A DNA stretch of 64,000 bases from Vespula vulgaris (GCF_905475345.1 NC_066606.1:1506001-1570000), one strand, 5' to 3'. Positions 1-12,060 are shown, counted from the first letter of the stretch. Numbers and translations are program-made. The notes: generated by a model from the sequence alone, not told the origin.

Positions 1-971
1 ATGTTAAGCTAAATTTTTTAACAAAAAAATTTGTATGATTATTATATTAAATACTTTTTTTTTTATGATAAATCCAACAAAAAAATTTCATAATTATGAC
101 AATCTCAATGAAAGTGAGTGTTTGTCAAATCGTTGTTAATTGTAAATATCTATTATTTTAAAGTTGAATTTAAATTTTGCATAATTACGTAAATATAAAT
201 ATACATAAAAAAAATTTCTACATGGATATATAAATATATCATACATATATATTTTAGAAATTTTCTGTATAATCGATTTAAGAAAGCAAAAAATAACGAT
301 TAAATTTTATTAGCAGCTACAAGGATCAACTTGTATTCAAGTTGATCTTATTTGACTAAATATAGTAGATCCAAATCATTACTCCGTATAAGTTTTATAT
401 ATGTATATGTATATATTTATACAGCACAATATCATAACTTTCAATTACTAATATAGAATATTTATAGAAGATAATACAGATTACTCATTATTGATATAAT
501 GTACAATTTTAAAAGTTCCATATTGACATAATTTATTTATTAGTTCTTTAAAAGAATTTTTACTTTAAGTAGAAATGTCTGACATGGCAACTTAATAAAT
601 TTTTATTTATAACAATGTGCAAAATAGGAAATACATTTTCTTTTTTTTAAAACACATTTATATATTTCATTAAATATTTATATATCTATATATAAAAAGA
701 GAGAGAGAGAGAGAAAGAAAATATACATTATTCTTAGCATATATTATTATTCAAAATTAAGAAATTTCATTGTGTAATATGCATAAATGTGTGTATATAA
801 CAACTTTTTGGTATGACTGTATGATCATGATATGTTACAAAATATTTATAAAATACAGTTCAGCTTTTATAACTTGCAATTTCATAATTAATAAAGAAAA
901 ATTAGTAAAAAAAAAATTTCAAGTTGGAATGATTGGTCAACTGCATTTCAAGTGAACAAATGCATATAAAT
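1..971. other. AT-rich intergenic DNA, no gene seen
   Basis: Very AT-rich with short TA-rich runs, a GA run near 700-716 and no long reading frame starting with ATG. The right end probably includes the 3' UTR of the palmitoyltransferase gene on the minus strand. A perfect 10-bp hairpin lies at 324-347. Confidence 0.6.
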
Positions 972-1829
972 TCATTTATTCTTTATATTATTAATTTCCC
1001 ATGTACTTTTCGTATCCCATGTAATACCATCGTGCGGTAATTTTGATTTCATATATGGAATCAACCATGTTAAAAACCATCGTTCACCAAGAACTTCTTT
1101 TATATTCTGTTGCCAACCAAGATCATAAGTATCCCTATTTTTATTACTTTCATCTGCTACGCATCCACTAAAAACTAATCTAAAATGATAAACGCATAAA
1201 ACACCTGTAAATAACATTCCTATAACAGAAACAATATAAAGTAATAAATAGAATTGTTCAATAGAACCATCAAACCCAAAAACAAATATTGCCAATGGAA
1301 ATATAATTTTTATAATGGTCATTGGAAACTCAAAATTTATTCTAGCCCAGATAAAATAGTTATTATAACAAAAAGCATAGACTGTAGCAATGAATAAATA
1401 CAAAAGGAACATTAAAAAGTATCTGTGATTAAAATAACCAATACAACAGCCAGTAAAGATACAATGATGATCACGCTTTAGAATACATGTTCTACATGTT
1501 GAACAGTGCCATGAACGAGGAGGAGCAAGTATTTCACATGTTGTACATAACCTCCATCCATTCTTAGGAGTTGCTGTGCTTACCGGTACAATAGTTCTAT
1601 TAATACTAGTATCGCACAATATTGTATAGGTAAAGTTACCCACAATATTTAACATTATAAAATTACCTATAGTAAAATGGATGAAATATGGTATTGTGTT
1701 GTACTTATACAATGCGGGTAATACTACCCATAGTTCGAACCAATATATTAATGGTACAATTGTTAATATAAATATCATAGAAAAAAAGTCACTTAATGTG
1801 TGAGGCCAAATCGTTTTACGAATGATCAT
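972..1829 (-). CDS. DHHC palmitoyltransferase, ZDHHC24-like
   Basis: Single-exon gene for a protein of about 285 residues, an S-acyltransferase that would move palmitate to cysteines of target proteins at Golgi/ER membranes. The sequence shows two hydrophobic segments before and two after a cysteine-rich domain (CTTCE...HCSTC...DHHC), with catalytic Cys about residue 123. After DHHC the usual PWVNNCVG is replaced by IFTGCCIGYFNHRYF. The tail holds YDLG...NIKEVLG.RW...LPHDGITW, matching the ZDHHC24 subgroup (human protein 284 residues). The frame is open further upstream to a GTG at 1862, but the first ATG is at 1829, so I start there. It is divergent from phosphoglycerate mutase across about 780 bp. 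Family call sure; exact orthologue likely. Confidence 0.88.
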   Translation of the reverse strand: MIIRKTIWPHTLSDFFSMIFILTIVPLIYWFELWVVLPALYKYNTIPYFIHFTIGNFIMLNIVGNFTYTILCDTSINRTIVPVSTATPKNGWRLCTTCEILAPPRSWHCSTCRTCILKRDHHCIFTGCCIGYFNHRYFLMFLLYLFIATVYAFCYNNYFIWARINFEFPMTIIKIIFPLAIFVFGFDGSIEQFYLLLYIVSVIGMLFTGVLCVYHFRLVFSGCVADESNKNRDTYDLGWQQNIKEVLGERWFLTWLIPYMKSKLPHDGITWDTKSTWEINNIKNK

Positions 1830-2611
1830 TTTGACAATTGTCACTGTATAATTTTTATCCACACATTCACTACTGATCTTTTCAATAGATTCACAATAAA
1901 GTTAATTAAAATTATGTCAACAACGATATTCCCTTGTGCCCTTGATAATAGACGTTTTATTATCCTTATTTACACGGACAAATATATCAAACTTACAGGT
2001 CGACATATTTCTTTTATATATTTCTTGTTCGTTCTTTTTAACTTCTGTTGCTTGCAGAAATGGTTAGATATTCCTAATATCCAATTGAATAGGGAAGAAA
2101 CTCGTGAGTCTCCAGCATTTATCTTTAATATTATCCATAACTTCGTCAAAGGTTTCTTCTCTCTTTTTTTTTAAATGTTAACTTTAAAAACGTGATGAAA
2201 AAATATGGAACATACTTTTTTCTGTTCCTATTCACGATGCAATGCGTTGAATTCATTCAAATCTTGTGCAATTTGATACGATTTAGATCTTAAACAAAGC
2301 ACGTGATTGATTCTATAGCATTGAAACAACATCTAAGATGTGGGATAAATTTATTATTTATCGAGCGAACCATCAACGCCATCTGACGTGGCAAATACGG
2401 AATTAAAATCGTAGATAGTTTTTTGCCTATAATTTTATATCCGATTATGCTCGCTTCGAATAAACTTAATGGAGGGGAGTAAAGCATAGACAGCAAGGAA
2501 AGAATATATGTTGATGACAAATTCAAAGGAACTATCGTGAATAGCGCCACTTAAAAAGTTCCTCGTTAATCGTGTCAATTGTGATATCTTGCGTATTTAT
2601 TTATTACAAAC
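1830..2611. promoter_or_regulatory. Divergent intergenic region between ZDHHC24-like gene and PGAM
   Basis: Spacer between two divergent starts, expected to carry both promoters and 5' UTRs. Frames inside it on either strand are short, out of frame with the neighbours and match no family known to me. No clear TATA box or initiator was identified. Confidence 0.45.
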
Positions 2612-3735
2612 ATGTCGAAATATAAGATTGTTATGGTTCGCCATGGTGAGAGCGAATGGAATAAATTAAATCTATTTTGTGGATGGTACGATGCTAATTT
2701 ATCCGAGAAAGGTAGGATTATAAATGATGTCGAAAATCTTCGCAAGGGCAAAAGGTCATGAGATCTTAAAAAAATATTTTTTTTTCAAGATGTATAAAAA
2801 AATTAAGACATTTAAGTTCTTTATAATTTTTTTTTAACCGTCGCAACGAGATACATGTCTTAAAATGCGAACCAATAAAATTTATTATAAAAAATTCTTT
2901 TTTTAAATTTGTACGATATATCATTGCATTCATTCATCTAATTACTTGTTCATTCATACGTATGGGTGTTCGTAATCTTATATAAAAAATATTTTTCAGG
3001 TAAAAGCGAAGCTGTATCAGCTGGAAAAGCTATTAAAACGGAAGGTCTTTGTTTTGATGTTGCTCATACATCTGTTTTGACAAGAGCTCAAGAAACTTTG
3101 AAAGCTATTTTGAAAGAAATCAATCAGGAAAATATTCCTACTTTTAAAACGTGGCGATTGAATGAACGTCATTATGGTGGTCTAACTGGCATGAATAAAG
3201 CAGAAACAGCAGCAAAATATGGAGAGGAACAAGTACAAATCTGGAGAAGGTCTTTTGATGTACCACCTCCTCCTATGGAATCTGATCATAAGTATTATGA
3301 AACAATAACTAAGGATCCTAGATATGCTAATGAGCCCAAGCCCGAGGAATTTCCTAAATTCGAATCCTTGAAACTAACTATAGAAAGGACTCTGCCTTAT
3401 TGGAACGATGTTATCATACCACAGTTGAAAGAAGGAAAAAGAATCATTATAGCTGCACATGGAAATAGCTTGCGAGGAATAGTGAAGCATCTTGATGGTA
3501 CATATATTCATTGTGTAAACTATTCTTCTTGTAGAACGTACGATAAAAGAATTTTGTTTTATTTACAGAAATGACAAATGATCAAATCATGACTTTAAAT
3601 CTACCGACTGGTATTCCTTTCATATACGAATTGGATGAGAATTTCAAACCAGTTATTTCTATGAAATTCTTGGGTGATGAAGAAACTGTTAAAGCAGCAA
3701 TAGCCTCAGTTGCTGCACAAGGAAAAGCAAAATGA
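2612..3735 (+). CDS. Pgam: Phosphoglycerate mutase (2,3-BPG-dependent)
   Basis: Glycolytic enzyme interconverting 3- and 2-phosphoglycerate in the cytosol. Three coding exons: 2612-2711, 3000-3497, 3569-3735. They join in phase (GT/AG introns of 288 and 71 nt) to give 254 residues, the normal length. The N-terminus carries the phosphohistidine motif (VMVRHGESEWN, His11), followed by a 14-3-3-like Gly-Trp-Tyr-Asp stretch, LNERHYGGLTG, and the second active-site histidine in AAHGNSLRGIVKHLDG. The C-terminus has NLPTGIPFIYELDENFKP and ends in basic AQGKAK, typical of the animal PGAM1/2 group. The first exon lies within about 50 nt of a start-proximal T-rich leader. The exon-2 frame reads into intron 2, which falsely suggests a shorter protein. 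Confidence 0.96.
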
Positions 3736-4605
3736 AGTATTGAAGAGAATTGAATTCTCAAATATTAATTTTCAGTTAAACATTGTATCAAAATTAAGAT
3801 TTCAAATAATTCAAAGTATTGATTAAACAAAATATAAGTAGATGAAGAAACTAAGAAATTAGAAATAAGAACACTAAAATGTCTAATTATTAATGATTAC
3901 ATTAATGCCCAAAGTCCTTAACAAATTTTATTTTTTGTAAAGCATGTACATAATGTATATTTATGTACATATTACAAGATATTATGACAATATAATACCC
4001 TAAGTATAATTTTGGCAATGAAAAGTACAAGCAAATTCATAGTTATCTATTTTAGAAAATCCTTTATTTATTCTTTTATTATTTAAAATATATATGATAT
4101 AATAATTACTCTTTATGTATTGTACCTCCTTTATGAGAATAGTATAAATTAAACATTACATAAACCAATATAAAATAACACTGTACTTATTTGCATCCAT
4201 TTTTAAAAATTAGTTGGTAATGGTAAGGTAGCATGAAAACATACCTTTCATGTTTAGTCTGACAAATAACACTAGAAAAAGATATAAAGTAACTTTTTAA
4301 TTTAAAAGAATCGATTATGAAAAAAAAATATTAAAAAAGTATAAAGTGGTGAGTGAAATCGTGACAGTGTGTACAGCTCATTTTTAGTAGTAAAAGAATT
4401 TTCAATTTTGTCTTTCTATATAGGTTATATCTCAATGGATTCTTACCAATTTCGTTATCTACCTAATACAGGTTAATGCGTCACAAATCGTTTGCTGCAA
4501 TACGATCCTTAATTTTTTTAATTGGTGAAATCGTAAAAAGTTAAGATATATATCTTCGAAAATTCGGATAATTATATTTACAAGAAATCAAATCAGTGAC
4601 ATACA
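3736..4605. other. PGAM 3' UTR and SLBP upstream region
   Basis: AT-rich DNA with no long frame. The left part should hold the PGAM 3' UTR; the 4400-4605 stretch directly precedes the SLBP ATG and should hold its promoter and leader. No distinct element recognised. Confidence 0.45.
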
Positions 4606-5401
4606 ATGAGTTCAGATAATGAAGAATTAATGTTGACAAACGAAGAAGATGATCTTCTTGATGAAATATTATGTATGAATACGAATTTAAAACCACATGC
4701 ACAATCGAAAAAGCATGTAAAAATAGAAGATAAATCAACAAATAAAAATAATTGTATAAATGAACCTGAATGTCAAACAAAAGAATTAAAAATTCATGAT
4801 GCTTCACAAACTAAAAAAAATCCAAATAGCGGAGAATGCCCTAAATATAAAAACAGTGAACAATCTAGCAAACATGAGGATAATGCTGCATCAATTCATC
4901 AAAATGTAAACAAAAGGCCAAGAGATACGTCAACATTGGATACACGAAATCCTAAAATCTCATGTCTTAGACATCGCGATGATTCAAGTTCTACAACTAA
5001 TAATACCAAATTATATTCAGGAGAAAACAATAAAAAACATGTAGAATATGAAACTGATCCTACAATACTTGCACGCAGACAAAAAGAAATAGATTATGGA
5101 AAAAATACTATTGGATATGATCGATACATTCAAACTATTCCTAAGTAATACATTCAATTAACAAAATTAATCAGTGATTTTTATAAATTTTCGTTTTATT
5201 TTATTAGTGATGAGTATTGTATTTGATGTATAATACTTCATATTGTTTTATTTCAGAGAGCAACGTACAAGAGAACATCCAAGAACTCCTCCAAAATACA
5301 TTAAATATAGCAGAAGAGGATGGGATGGAATGATTAAATTATGGAGGAAACAGCTTCACAATTGGGATCCTCCACAAGAAAATGAAAGTAATGATAGTTA
5401 A
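4606..5401 (+). CDS. Slbp: Histone stem-loop-binding protein (SLBP)
   Basis: Binds the 3' stem-loop of replication-dependent histone mRNAs and directs their 3'-end processing. Two coding exons, 4606-5144 and 5257-5401, give 227 residues. The N-terminal 150 residues are acidic, polar and poorly conserved. Residues about 150-219 are the RNA-binding domain: TDPTILARRQKEIDYGKNT, YDRYIQTIP, then across the intron the phosphorylatable Thr of TPPK (about residue 190), KYSRRGWDGMIKLWRKQLH and WDPP. The short tail QENESNDS contains serines, as in the Drosophila protein, whose C-terminal serines are phosphorylated. The intron interrupts the RNA-binding domain just after QTIPK. It converges with the PAAT-like gene; stop codons are about 115 bp apart. 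Confidence 0.96.
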
Positions 5402-5516
5402 TAAAATTGGTCATTTTTATAAGAATACAATAGAAATAAGATACTGAGATATAATTAAAACAGTATTATGTTATGATAAATTATGAAACTATATACAAAA
5501 TTGTTCATAAATATTG

Positions 5517-6566
5517 TCATTTTAACTTCATTTCAAGCTTCTCAAGTATAGCATCTAATTTTCGATTAATATTCTGTTCAATTTCATTTAATCTATGCAT
5601 AGTTCTTGTTTCCATTTCATGAAACTTGTTATTAATATATGTTTCAATGTTTGTAATTTCTACATTTTTACAATCACCTTTGCAATTAAGATCCAATTTT
5701 TTGGTCTCTTCAATTACATTTTTATTATTATTTTGAACTTGTGAAGTGTTGGAAATAATAGTCATAAGATTTCTTAAAGGTATAATTTCATCATTTTTAG
5801 CATTTGTTTCTTGTTTAACAGATTCTAATATTATATTAGCTAAAGTTGCTTTTTGTTGTGTTGAACCATTTAAGTTATTCAGGAAATTTGTTATTGTATA
5901 ATCAAGTATTTCTGATTCATTTTCTTTAACAGATTCTGTTAATATAAGTTTTATACCGAATATCCATAACATAGGTTCTGTATTTTTTATTTTCGTAAAC
6001 TGAAAGATAAAAAATAAGAAGCTGCAATTCAGTAAGAAAACAAGTGTTTTTATAAAATAAAATTATTTATTACTTTAATACTGGCCTCAGTAGTAGGATG
6101 TTCTAAAGTCACTTCTGCTAAATATATAGTACTTCCTATAAACTCATCTACTTGCTCTGCAAATACTGTAGTTGCATATTCTCCATATTGTTTAAAAAAT
6201 TCTATGACATATGCTTCAGAGAGAATTATGATGCGTGATATTTTTTGATTATTTGTTAATTTTATGTCCAATGTACATGGTTCTGTCACTTGTTCCGTAG
6301 AACGTAAATAAATACATGTATCCAAGGAAATTATATCATCTAATTCTATACTACAACACAAATTTTAGTATGACTAATTTATACTTTTTTTCTACCAAAA
6401 AACATATTTATTACCTCTCTGGAGCAAGGGATAATGGCATTGTGGTAATAGTATCTACATAACATTTCTTTCTATCAACCATCCAATTAGATGAAACTTG
6501 TATAAAATCTTTTATTGAAGGTGTTGAGGTTAATATGTGACAGTTTTCTTCCATTGTTGCCTCCAT
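5517..6566 (-). CDS. PAAT-like protein (C10orf88 family), probable
   Basis: Three exons, 6415-6566, 6074-6350 and 5517-5999, join in phase to 303 residues. Residues 1-50 are polar. The middle (IELDDIISLDTCIYL, then TLDIKLTNNQKISRIIILSEA, EFFKQYGEY, STIYLAEVTLEHP, ASIKV, EPMLWIFGIKL) resembles the N-terminal domain of C10orf88/PAAT, a protein reported to associate with mitochondrial ABC transporters. The C-terminal 100 residues (ETYINNKFHEMETRTMHRLNEIEQNINRKLDAILEKLEMK) are a predicted coiled coil, as in PAAT. The start is the first of two in-frame ATGs near 6566 and 6554. I recognise the pattern from memory; the function in insects is not established, so treat the name as provisional. Confidence 0.6.
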
Positions 6567-7560
6567 TTCTACTCTAAATTATTTAATAAATATGTAGAAT
6601 TTTCATTATATTCTTCGCATAAAAAATCAAAACGGATAAAAATATATATTAGATTACATATTTACTTTAATTTTTTACAAATAATATTAAATAATTAATT
6701 AACACAGGACGTTAATCGAATACTTCGTAAAAATGGAAACTTATTACGCGCCGACAACTACGAATGAGATACATAACCTTTTTGTACAATATTACGATTA
6801 ATCTTTACGACCGAGGTTTGCGATATTCTCGACAAAACAGTTTTACTATTACGTTCGTACACCGAGATATCCTCGACACGAATAAAGGACTGTTGCTCAA
6901 GATTGTTTACCATCTTTCCTTCGAAGCGACTTCAGCGACGAACTCGGATGAAATATGAACTATAAGGGAAACAATGTACCTATTTTATCAATATGCAAGT
7001 TTAATTAAATTAAAAGTCTTATGCATAACATATTATACTTCTCCGAAGATAGATTACTTGAAAAATGTCTATTAATTAGAGAAACCACATTTTGTGTTTT
7101 TAATTAAAGTTATATATGTAACTACAGTTCATGAAAGTAATATTATTTATGACGAAATGTGACAAATATTACATCGAAAGAAATATCACGTATGCATTAT
7201 TAATGAATAAAATTAATAAGGAAAGTAGATTTTTAAAACGAATTAATACGAATGAGTATAAATAAGAAATATAACTATAGAGGCTAACCAGTGAGAAGGC
7301 GAAGTTAATAAAATAGGAATCTTCATCAGATGTTAAAACAGGAATCTTTTGTATCAACCGAAGTAGATGGTAAAGTAGATAAATTTTTTAAATCTACGCG
7401 CCTATATATAGTCAAACATTTACTTTTAAGTAGTACAAATCAATCACTCATAGTTGGTTAGATATTTTTTTTTACATATTTTTTTTAGCATTTAACATAG
7501 AACATGAAGAATTTTAAATTTAAATATTTAGTGCAAGGTATTATAGAAATTAAAAAAAAC
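6567..7560. other. Intergenic, no gene seen
   Basis: Upstream of the PAAT-like gene. A block around 6720-6960 is less AT-rich and rich in CG dinucleotides, so it may be the promoter. The rest is AT-rich with no supported coding frame. Confidence 0.4.
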
Positions 7561-7566
7561 AGGAAA

Positions 7567-7830
7567 AAAATTTGGTCTTCGTTTGATTTTTAGAGATATC
7601 GGGCGACTGCTCTAGCCATCTGAGCTAGCGAGAAACTTCAGCCCAAATTTTCCTTACGGAAACACATTTATCTACTGCGACTCGGGATGAAAGGAGAAAT
7701 GACACGTCCATTCCGGCCCCCAACCATAACTAAATTAATTCGATCTTCTTTGGACGTCTACGCACATTTATTCCTCGACCTATGGCAGTACATAAATCGA
7801 GGAATTAGCGCTTACAGCGCTAAGCTAACT
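7567..7830. repeat. Interspersed repeat with tRNA-like A-box, copy 1
   Basis: On the minus strand the segment near 7603-7635 reads GCTAGCTCAGATGGCTAGAGC, which fits the D-arm/box A of a tRNA gene, but a good box B is missing. The stretch around it (TCTGAGCTA...GAAACTTCAGCCCAAAT) recurs in diverged form near 11920-11985. GC content is well above the flanks. It looks like an old tRNA-related SINE or composite repeat. Confidence 0.5.
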
Positions 7831-8139
7831 TAACTTAAACCCCATATATATTGCCCTAAGGGCAAGATACAAAGAAGATAGAGAGGTTAAGAAAGCGACG
7901 TCATTAATTGTGGTTTTCTTCCCCCTCAGATGTGGACTTTTCCATAACACAGGAGAATATGTTGCATGTAGGTTCTTCCTGGCTGTACTAAGCCCAAAGG
8001 ATGTGGTAACCTATTTTTAACTAAGAACACACACAATTATATATATAGGTCAACACTTTAACATTTTACCTAATTTACTTATATAAACTACTAATTATCT
8101 ATATATATATAATCAAATTTAAAATTCATATAAGCAACT

Positions 8140-8343
8140 GTTCAACCTGTGGGAGAAGGTGAGGGTAAGGAGAGGGGGATAGGCACAAGTGGAATAGAAA
8201 TTATTATTAGGCCCCACCCCAATCCCCGAGAAATAAACGGTTTCTGTAAGAAATTTTTGAGCGTCGGTTCCTCGACCGGGATTCGAACCCAGGACCTTTC
8301 GCTTTCCGATCAAACGCTCTACTACTTGAGCTACGAAGACCTA
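8140..8343 (-). repeat. tRNA-derived SINE candidate
   Basis: On the minus strand a tRNA-like head begins near 8343: box A TAGCTCAAGTAG, a short anticodon-like stem, and a perfect box B GGTTCGAATCC near 8273-8283. The acceptor stem pairs only in part, and the anticodon loop lacks the usual T33, so a functional tRNA is unlikely. A G-rich/C-rich unrelated body follows to about 8140. The layout, tRNA head plus unrelated body, is that of a SINE. It shares AATTTyCTTACrGAAAC with the copy near 7655. Confidence 0.55.
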
Positions 8344-8399
8344 CGTATAAATCAGTGTTTAAATATATTTATATACGAAAGAATTTCCTAATATGTATA

Positions 8400-11300
8400 T
8401 TAAATTTTACATAATTTAACGAAAAATGATCTTTTTCCGATCATAACTTATTTTAATGATATGTTTTATTTAGTATTAAATGTTTCTTTTAAAAATAAAA
8501 TTTTGGTTAATATTATATTAATATATATAATTACGTGTTATGTTTGAATTTCGTGCCATTCACGAATAATTACGGAAGAAGCCGAATTGTTTTCAAAGAT
8601 AACAGAAATTTAAAGTCATAAAAGTATAGTTAGTAAATCTTTTATGAATAGCGTTATGTTATATTTTTCTAATTTGCTTTTACTAATACTTATGTATACA
8701 TATGCATAGATCTATACTTAGTCTATGGTTTAATTAATTACTAAATATATATACTTCATCTTTTTTTCATTCTCTGATTTTGTCAAAAATGATGGATATA
8801 TCTTAAAATTTTATCTCACTCATATAAGTAATTTCAATCATATAAGTATCTTAAAAAACTACTCAAATAAAATATTTATAGTATATAGGTATATGTAATT
8901 TTTTTGTTGAAAGTATAATAAAAGCATATAAAGGTACATGTGTATGAATATTTCAATGTAAAGAAAAAATAAAATAAGAACAATATATTTCTTTCCAAAC
9001 ATTTAGATTTATTTTGACAAGTGACTATCAAATATATTATTAATCCTTAATAATAATTCATTAAAATTAAGAAACAATTAATTCTTTAAAAATATGAAAA
9101 TAAATTGGGAACATATTAAAAATAAAAGCATTGGATCATCTATCAGAGCATTCTCAAATTTGTATGACGATTGTCAATATTTTGTAAAAGGTTTATTATT
9201 TATAAAAAATTGAAAGTAATTAATAACCTAATAATTGTGTTGCAAAACAAATCCTGAATTAGAAGTAAATAATAATCTAATAATTGTATTTCAAAATAAT
9301 ATAAGAATTGGAAATAAGTAATAATCTAATAATTGCGTTTCAAAATCAGGACTTAATAATACCAGTGTTAACAACGAAAATCACACCTCTAAAGTTATCA
9401 TTAAATGAGATCAACAGTATGATTTTATTAAAACAAAATTGTATTGGGAAAGAAAATGTCAAAACAAATTGAAAATATATTAAAAATAAAAGCATTAGAT
9501 TTCCTACACGTGCACCACATCAAATTTGTATCAATGGCATTATTTTTAACATAACAATCGACAAAATTATCGTATAGGAATTACTCGCTGACAATAAGTA
9601 ATAATCTAATAATTGCGTTAAAAAATCAGGACTTAATATCAATGATTAATACTAATAGGATCTGTAAAAATCATATGCGTAATATTAAAAAATCTTAACG
9701 TTGAATAAGATATCACAAATAAAAATAATCGACTGATATAATACTTAGGAGATAAATTCTAGCGAAAAAGGAATTATTCTACATTGATATTAGAAGGAAT
9801 TGATTTATTTAACAGATCGATATCTAACGAATTGCATATCACAGAAATAATATAACCTAAGAAATATGGATTCAATGAATTTCAATAAATTTAATTCAAT
9901 TAACAGCAACGATAACAGCTTTATAATTATATTATTACATTGTTGTTTTCCTTCAATATCCTGTGTCGAATATTTATCGTTATCAAATACTTTTTCTTAT
10001 TTTCGTTCGTTATCTCGTATGATCCTTTATACTCTGGCAATTTCTTTCTTCCACTTGTCGCTGATATGTATCTCTAAGGAGTTAAATCATACAATTGTTC
10101 GAAACTGTTTCTAAAAATGTTTTCAAAAAATCATCCAATAATTTTCTATAACATTTACAATTGTTGGTTAGATATTTGAAAACATAGAAATAATTTTTAA
10201 TTAAAAAAAAAATTGTTAATTCATTAGAAATTCACTTTCGGAAGTTGACTCTCTAAAAGAAAGAAAATTATCGCTAAAAGAAAGAAAATGATCGCATTGA
10301 TTAACATTCCTGAAATAAAAAGTCGAAAGATATTAATAAGCTATACTATTACATGTCGTAGGGAGAAATAACGAAAGACAAAATTTACGAAAAAATAAAA
10401 TCTTTTCTTCGATAAAATAACTAATCGAAAAAATCATATATCCAGTAAAACAAAAACAAAAAGAATTCTGTGAACGATTCTGTAATACGAACGAATTCTG
10501 TAATAGTAACAGTAATTGTGTAATTTTTTCGGCTGCTACTGACAAGGTTAGGAAAATCTTTTTCGAGAAAGACGCTTTTAAAGTTACAGTAATTTATACA
10601 AAAATAAGAAATAAAACTAATTAACTTACTCCTTTCAATTTCTTAATCAATTATCCTTAGATCATATAAAAACTGCTCAGATTAGAATTTTCGTCTTCGT
10701 CGTTGGTTAATGCGTTGTATGTCCATTGAAGTACGATATCGATTTTCGCTTATTGTCTATCATCGAATAATGTTATAACAATGTTAACAATAATTCCTAC
10801 TGAAAAGTGACGTTAAACGCTAAACGTTAAACGATATTTTCGTCGCAAACTTTCGAATAACTAACGTTCAAATTCCTATTATTACTTCGACTAAAAATAT
10901 ATAAAAATCATTCAGGAAGAATATCTCTATTAAAGATTTCATACACGAATTTATTTGTTTAAAATTTTCTTCCTGCGAATGAAACGATACGTTATTATTA
11001 GTCACGTTTATTGTCGTTCGCTCACCTTCGTTCGATCCCGATCGTTCTTTTTTGTTTTCAGTATTGATATTCTAAATCATTATTGATTATATCTGTCGTT
11101 ATTTTTCTCACGAATATTTACTATCGTTGTCCTTTAATGTTATCGACATTTCTTGTTCATTCGCAAATAAATTGTTTGTACTTTCCTTTCTCCTTGGTGT
11201 GTCCAAGAGTTGCTTGATTGTTCCTTCATCTTCTTCTTTAATCGTATTCATAAATATTTAATTAATATTTTACGTATATCTATCGATAGTATTTTGACGA

Positions 11301-11510
11301 CAATTAGATGATTTTCGGTATAACGCAAATATCTACCGGAATAATAATTACGTGATAATAATTACGCAGTTTTAATCATGTGTATATTTTACAAAGAAAA
11401 TTTCGTAATGTTAAATTTATATATAGTACATATACTTTCTTATTTGATATTTCACTTCTAGTAATTTATCAGATTTTTATTAGAAACGAATTAATGTATA
11501 GAATATAATA
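8400..11510. other. Long AT-rich intergenic stretch
   Basis: No supported gene. Contains degenerate tandem units at 9060-9625 (listed separately). Reading frames are short, low in complexity or without conserved motifs. Confidence 0.5.
9060..9625. repeat. Degenerate nested tandem repeats
   Basis: A motif near AAGTAATAATCTAATAATTG recurs at about 9213, 9263, 9316 and 9596. The last two copies also share the following CAGGACTTAAT. A second motif, TATTAAAAATAAAAGCATT, is present near 9115 and 9476, each followed by a similar AAATTTGTAT context. The spacing suggests duplicated units of about 280-360 bp that contain shorter units of about 50 bp. Confidence 0.55.
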
Positions 11511-11519
11511 AAACGTACG

Positions 11520-11720
11520 ATCAAAAATGACGCACTCCCTTCGACTGCCAAATCACGACTGACTTCGATTCTCACGGATATGTTACATATTAGTTGTAGA
11601 TGTCGCTACTTTCGATTTCCATAGCGTTCCGCGCAATTTGATTGGTGTACGTATAAATAGAAGCGAACTTCCTTAACCACTTAGATCGTCGCATATTGGC
11701 GCCAAATTGAAAAAGCGATC
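11520..11720 (+). promoter_or_regulatory. Orphan promoter-like block
   Basis: A CG-containing block in AT-rich surroundings. It has an inverted CCAAT box (ATTGG, 11641), a TATA box (TATAAATA, 11652-11659) about 10 nt further on, and a perfect E2F-like palindrome TTGGCGCCAA at 11696-11705. No downstream coding exon could be tied to it, so it may serve a noncoding RNA or a remote first exon. Confidence 0.35.
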
Positions 11721-11914
11721 ATTCGATGAATCCAGTTATAATCGAACATGGAGAATAAATGATTTATATTTATATCTATAAAAGATGATGGATAAAATAT
11801 TGATGACTATAACTATCGATATATTTTTTTATTAAACAACGCTGTCATTAAAATTCGAATGTTTCGTGAGAAATATCGTAGTAATAAAAATACGGATAAA
11901 AAAAAGAAAAAAAA

Positions 11915-12060
11915 AATTAGATCTTCGTTAGATCTTCAAATCTATCTGAGCTATCTAGGAAACTTTCAACCCAAATATATATTCTTCTTTCGAACACCTC
12001 CTACCTCTACTTACTCTCCCTTCCATTCGTGAGAAATAAAATTAAGATACTCCATTTCCA
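11915..12060. repeat. Interspersed repeat, copy 2
   Basis: Diverged relative of the repeat at 7567: both contain TCTTCGTT, ATCTGAGCTA and GAAACTTTCAaCCCAAAT in the same order, with the central tRNA-like part shortened here. Confidence 0.45.

Noticed and set aside
1833..1862. GTG-initiated extension of the palmitoyltransferase
   Set aside because: No ATG in frame between the upstream stop and 1829; GTG starts are not expected in insect nuclear genes.
2290..2550. 86-codon minus-strand frame upstream of PGAM
   Set aside because: Low conservation features, lies in the shared promoter region, no splice continuity.
8266..8343. Functional tRNA gene on the minus strand
   Set aside because: Boxes A and B are good, but the acceptor stem is imperfect and the anticodon loop does not have T33; it is followed by a repeat body, so a SINE is more likely.
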